Below are positions 60,960 through 64,000 of a DNA stretch of 64,000 bases, piece after piece. Source of the stretch: Parabacteroides merdae ATCC 43184 (lineage in GTDB: Bacteria; Bacteroidota; Bacteroidia; Bacteroidales; Tannerellaceae); contig NZ_CP102286.1 in NCBI RefSeq assembly GCF_025151215.1, positions 2,604,001-2,668,000 on the forward strand. The letters run 5' to 3'. How positions within the stretch are numbered: position 1 is the stretch's first letter; each line of letters starts with the position of its first letter. The notes beneath the pieces are model-generated. The model saw nothing but the letters and a program-made list of their open reading frames with translations, ran no database searches and was not told where the DNA came from. The position numbers and the translations under genes were made by a program.

Positions 60960-61430
60960 TTCATGGTGATAGGGTTCATTATTCAGAATTGTCATCGCCC
61001 TATAGAGCTGCTCGATAAAGATCAGGCGAATCATCTGGTGAGAGAAAGTCATTTTGCTTAAGGATATTTTCTCGGCGGCGGCTTTATAAACAGCATCGCT
61101 GAAACCATACGGACCACCGACAACAAAAACCAGGCGCTTCGGGACCGTATGCGTCTTTCTTTCTATATAGGTGGAAAACTGCACCGATGTAAATTCTTTT
61201 CCTTTTTCATCCAACAAAACCAAATAGTCACCCGGCTGTAATGCTTTCAGAATCAAATCTCCTTCCCTCTCTTTTTGTTGGGATTCGGAAAGATTTTTGA
61301 CGTTCTTAATATCAGGGATCACTTCCATTTCAAAAGGGATATAATGGACCAGGCGGTTCTTATACTCATTGATCGCTTCCACAAAATAGCCGGCATCCGT
61401 CTTGCCGATCACAATCAGCGCAATTTTCAT
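60957..61430 (-). CDS. rlmH: 23S rRNA (pseudouridine1915-N3)-methyltransferase RlmH
   Basis: 157 residues, a minimal SPOUT methyltransferase. The trefoil-knot SAM site is LVFVVGGPYGFSDAVYKAAA and the C-terminal catalytic block is LSKMTFSHQMIRLIFIEQLY followed by RAMTILNNEPYHHE. It methylates pseudouridine 1915 in helix 69 of assembled ribosomes. The length is standard. Confidence 0.97.
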   Translation of the reverse strand: MKIALIVIGKTDAGYFVEAINEYKNRLVHYIPFEMEVIPDIKNVKNLSESQQKEREGDLILKALQPGDYLVLLDEKGKEFTSVQFSTYIERKTHTVPKRLVFVVGGPYGFSDAVYKAAAEKISLSKMTFSHQMIRLIFIEQLYRAMTILNNEPYHHE

Positions 61431-61479
61431 TCGTTTACATTTTAGAGATTGAGGGTGCTAAATTACAGGAAAAAATACA

Positions 61480-61487
61480 TACCTTTG
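61480..61487 (+). promoter_or_regulatory. -7 box of the DUF4783 gene
   Basis: TACCTTTG, 33 bp upstream of the ATG at 61521, which supports that start. Confidence 0.65.
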
Positions 61488-61520
61488 TACGATAATACTC
61501 ACAAAAAGAGGAGAAAGCTT

Positions 61521-61892
61521 ATGAAACGATTATTTTTGACGTTGGCATTGGTTCTCTCGGTTCTGAGTGTAATGGCTGCCGACATAGTTCCTATATCGAA
61601 CGCTTTTAAAAGAGGCAACGTCTCGTCGCTCAGTGGATCAATGGACAAGGAAGTCGACATGGCCCTACCGGGTTCATCCAAAAAGTGCAACGCAAACGAC
61701 GCTGTTTCAATGCTGAATGCCTTCTTCGGAGGGAACAAGCCGACAGGATTCACAGTCGTTCACCATGCTGATAAAAAAGAGACTGGTTTCTTTGTCGGTA
61801 AACTACCTACTTCATCCGGTGAATATCGCGTAAACGTGACATACCGTGCAGAAGGAAACAAAGCGATTATACAGTCTATCAGAATTGAATAA
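61521..61892 (+). CDS. secreted DUF4783 protein
   Basis: 123 residues from the ATG at 61521. The signal peptide is MKRLFLTLALVLSVLSVMAA. The mature domain resembles small NTF2-like folds: ISNAFKRGNVSSLSGSMDKE, then NANDAVSMLNAFFGGNKPTG and FFVGKLPTSSGEYRVNVTYR. DUF4783 is common in Bacteroidetes and has no established role. It is probably periplasmic. It may be co-transcribed with nadC, 60 bp downstream. Confidence 0.88.
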   Translation: MKRLFLTLALVLSVLSVMAADIVPISNAFKRGNVSSLSGSMDKEVDMALPGSSKKCNANDAVSMLNAFFGGNKPTGFTVVHHADKKETGFFVGKLPTSSGEYRVNVTYRAEGNKAIIQSIRIE

Positions 61893-61920
61893 CAAGATCT
61901 TATGATTTATACCTTGTCGC

Positions 61921-61943
61921 ATATAAATCATAAATCATAAATC
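61921..61943. repeat. ATAAATC heptad repeat before nadC
   Basis: Three tandem ATAAATC units sit 10 bp upstream of the nadC ATG. Confidence 0.6.
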
Positions 61944-61952
61944 AACAGTAAC

Positions 61953-62810
61953 ATGAACGTACAAGAGACAAAAGAACAACTGATTGCGGAACTGATCCGC
62001 CTGGCATTCGCAGAAGATATAGGTGATGGCGACCATACGACTTTATGTTGTATTCCGGCTACGGAAATGGGGAAGAGCCAGCTGATCGTGAAGGAAGACG
62101 GCGTATTGGCCGGGGTCGAAATGGCTGAACGTATTTTCCACACATTCGATCCGGATCTGAAAATGACGACATTCATCCACGACGGAGCCGAAGTGAAGAA
62201 AGGCGATATCGCTTTCGTAGTCGAAGGTAAGGTACAGTCTTTGCTGCAAACGGAACGCCTGATGCTCAATGTCATGCAACGCATGAGTGGTATTGCAACC
62301 ACGACACGCAAATATGTCAAAGCATTGGAAGGAACGAAAACACGCGTACTGGATACGCGTAAGACGACTCCGGGCCTGCGCATGGTCGAGAAAGAAGCAG
62401 TTAAAATCGGTGGAGGTGTCAACCATCGTATCGGGTTGTTCGATATGATTTTGCTGAAGGACAACCATGTGGACTTTGCCGGCGGTATCGAAGCGGCCAT
62501 CACACGCTGCCATCAGTATCTGAAAGAGAAAAACAAGGATTTGAAGATTGAAATCGAGGTTCGTAACTTCGACGAGTTACAGGAAGCAATGCGTGTCGGC
62601 GGTATCGACCGTATCATGCTGGACAACTTCAATATCGAGAATACGAAGAAAGCCGTCGAAATGGTTGCCGGACGTTACGAGCTGGAATCTTCAGGTGGCA
62701 TCACATTCGCCACGCTTCGCGATTATGCCGAATGCGGTGTGGATTATATCTCAGTCGGAGCCCTGACACACTCTGTCAAGGGGCTGGATATGAGCTTTAA
62801 GGCTTGCTAA
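61953..62810 (+). CDS. nadC: nicotinate-nucleotide pyrophosphorylase (carboxylating)
   Basis: 285 residues. Quinolinate/PRPP motifs: RLAFAEDIGDGDHTTLCCIP, NVMQRMSGIATTTRKYVKAL, then RKTTPGLRMVEKEAVKIGGG and NHRIGLFDMILLKDNH. It makes nicotinate mononucleotide from quinolinate and PRPP in NAD synthesis. The frame and length are normal. nadA and nadB are not in the window. Confidence 0.97.
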   Translation: MNVQETKEQLIAELIRLAFAEDIGDGDHTTLCCIPATEMGKSQLIVKEDGVLAGVEMAERIFHTFDPDLKMTTFIHDGAEVKKGDIAFVVEGKVQSLLQTERLMLNVMQRMSGIATTTRKYVKALEGTKTRVLDTRKTTPGLRMVEKEAVKIGGGVNHRIGLFDMILLKDNHVDFAGGIEAAITRCHQYLKEKNKDLKIEIEVRNFDELQEAMRVGGIDRIMLDNFNIENTKKAVEMVAGRYELESSGGITFATLRDYAECGVDYISVGALTHSVKGLDMSFKAC

Positions 62811-62837
62811 AGACATTAAGGCGGGCGGATCTCGTCT

Positions 62838-63413
62838 CTACGAAATACGCGTCACGATGCCCCCCTCTAACAGGTATTGCTGATTGCTTTCCGAGCATGT
62901 GGCGATACCTTTTTCATTGAAGGAGAGGCGATGCCCGTATTCGCTCACCCAACCGATCTGACGGGAAGGATTGCCGACAACCAAAGCGTATGGCGGAATA
63001 TCTTTAGTGACCACGGCCCCTGCGCCGATCATAGCATATTCGCCGATCGTATGGCCGCAAACGATCGTTGCATTCGCACCAATAGAAGCTCCTTTGCCGA
63101 CATGTGTTTTCAAATATTGGTCTTTACGGGAAACGGCACTGCGGGGATTGACCACATTTGTAAAAACGCAGCTGGGTCCTAAAAAAACATCATCCCCACA
63201 AGTCACGCCGGTATAGACGGAGACATTGTTTTGTACCTTCACATTATTCCCTAAAACCACCAGAGGAGAGATCACGACATTCTGCCCGATATTACAATTC
63301 CGACCGATTGTGCACCCCGGCATAATATGGGAAAAATGCCAGATGTGTGTGCCGTCTCCAATTGTGCATCCGGGATCGATAACGGCTGTTTCATGTGCCT
63401 TATAAGTTTCCAT
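62838..63413 (-). CDS. hexapeptide N-acetyltransferase (WbpD/WlbB-like)
   Basis: 191 residues of left-handed beta-helix: PGCTIGDGTHIWHFSHIMPG, NIGQNVVISPLVVLGNNVKV, TGVTCGDDVFLGPSCVFTNV and ANATIVCGHTIGEYAMIGAG. FTNVVNPRS and the His in HIWHFSHI are characteristic of enzymes that acetylate the 3-amino group of UDP-2-acetamido-3-amino-glucuronate for surface polysaccharide. The substrate is not proven. Its ATG directly follows the stop of the RsmI-like gene (TAA-ATG). Confidence 0.88.
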   Translation of the reverse strand: METYKAHETAVIDPGCTIGDGTHIWHFSHIMPGCTIGRNCNIGQNVVISPLVVLGNNVKVQNNVSVYTGVTCGDDVFLGPSCVFTNVVNPRSAVSRKDQYLKTHVGKGASIGANATIVCGHTIGEYAMIGAGAVVTKDIPPYALVVGNPSRQIGWVSEYGHRLSFNEKGIATCSESNQQYLLEGGIVTRIS

Positions 63414-64000
63414 TTACTTATATATTAAGAAGATTGTCGGTTTCTTGCTCAAATCAGGAACCTTTCCAGCCCATTCTTTAACAGGACGCGTATGGATATA
63501 TTCATCTTCGCAAGTGATATTCGAAGCAATACACAATTTGGTCGAAGGACGGCACGTGCGGATCAACTCCTCCGCCAATTTATTATTGCGGTAAGGCGTT
63601 TCGATGAACAACTGCGTCTGGTTCTCCGAATAAATGCGCCCTTCCAGCTTCTTGATCGCATTCGTACGCTGTGAAGCATCGATCGGCAGATAGCCATGAA
63701 AAGCAAAGCTCTGCCCGTTAAAACCGGAACCCATCACCGACATCAGGATCGAAGAAGGGCCGACCAGCGGAACCACCTTGTAACCTTTACGCTGTGCAAT
63801 AGCCACCACATCTGCCCCCGGATCGGCAACCGCCGGGCAGCCGGCCTCCGAGATCACACCGACCGACTCGCCTTCCGCCAAAGGAGCCAGATAAGCGGCA
63901 ACGGCTTCGGCCGACGTATGCTTGTTCAATTCATAAAAGACAAGATTGTCAATCACGATCGAAGGCTCTGTCTTTTTCAGGAAACGGCGTGCCGTACGTA
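63414..64000 (-). CDS. RsmI-like tetrapyrrole-fold SAM-dependent methyltransferase, partial
   Basis: The frame is open to the window edge; the 5' end, about 40 codons, lies beyond 64000. Visible parts are RTARRFLKKTEPSIVIDNLV, the SAM loop GVISEAGCPAVADPGADVVA, and VPLVGPSSILMSVMGSGFNG plus FAFHGYLPID. This is the tetrapyrrole methylase fold used by RsmI, which 2'-O-methylates 16S rRNA C1402, and this shorter Bacteroidetes form lacks the RsmI C-terminal domain. The target is therefore only inferred. Confidence 0.9.
   Translation of the reverse strand, partial: RTARRFLKKTEPSIVIDNLVFYELNKHTSAEAVAAYLAPLAEGESVGVISEAGCPAVADPGADVVAIAQRKGYKVVPLVGPSSILMSVMGSGFNGQSFAFHGYLPIDASQRTNAIKKLEGRIYSENQTQLFIETPYRNNKLAEELIRTCRPSTKLCIASNITCEDEYIHTRPVKEWAGKVPDLSKKPTIFLIYK

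Overview
The window is a Bacteroidales chromosome segment, most likely Parabacteroides. The evidence is the TAnnTTTG promoter boxes (often with TTTG 19 bp upstream), many Bacteroidetes-restricted families (DUF4301, DUF4783, DUF6078, the TIGR03915/TIGR03916 pair, CE15 and NIPSNAP proteins), and a large DUF6383-type secreted protein, a family I associate with Parabacteroides. I could run no database search, so family names come from recognising sequence motifs.

Region 1 (1-13 kb) is accessory DNA. It starts with a 5'-truncated SGNH hydrolase joined to a decayed AbiE (AbiEi/AbiEii) toxin-antitoxin locus. A DNA primase fragment follows, then an apparently intact RloA-like ATPase/RloB operon, probably defensive and AbiL-like. 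After unidentified coding debris comes the C-terminal third of a GH20 beta-hexosaminidase, cut by a mobile element of about 7 kb. That element holds a J-domain protein, several uncharacterised cargo genes, a long compound stem-loop and a tyrosine recombinase. It has no relaxase or conjugation gene. tRNA-Phe and tRNA-Pro lie just beyond it.

Region 2 (13.5-42.5 kb) is core DNA. It carries a pentapeptide-repeat protein, a small GNAT, a giant AsmA-like protein, a MaoC hydratase, a radical-SAM/DUF4130 DNA-repair pair, a CobD-like aminotransferase and a GH3/serine-hydrolase fusion. NIPSNAP and CE15 proteins, ribosomal protein L19, DUF4301, a RelA/SpoT protein with a degenerate HD domain, an AraC regulator, a hexapeptide acetyltransferase and the CCA-adding enzyme follow. 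Lipoproteins, the DUF6383 protein, MscS and a TPR protein complete it.

Region 3 (42.6-57.3 kb) is a branched-chain amino acid supercluster, all on the minus strand. One operon is leuA-leuC-leuD-(second IPMS/citramalate synthase)-mgsA-leuB. The other is ilvD-ilvB-ilvN-(acyl-ACP thioesterase)-ilvC. Each operon starts with the same regulatory layout: a TTTG-N19-TAnnTTTG promoter, a short leader ORF rich in Leu/Ile/Val codons, mutually exclusive antiterminator and terminator helices, and a rho-independent terminator just before the first gene. These look like two classical ribosome-mediated attenuators and are the most striking regulatory feature here.

Region 4 (57.3-64 kb) carries an intergenic patch of large perfect inverted repeats, then a MalY/PatB aminotransferase, SlyD, chorismate synthase, RlmH, a DUF4783 protein, NadC, a hexapeptide acyltransferase and a partial RsmI-like methyltransferase. 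Across the window, intergenic DNA is rich in compound palindromes built from locus-specific words and in 7-bp-period AT-rich repeats.
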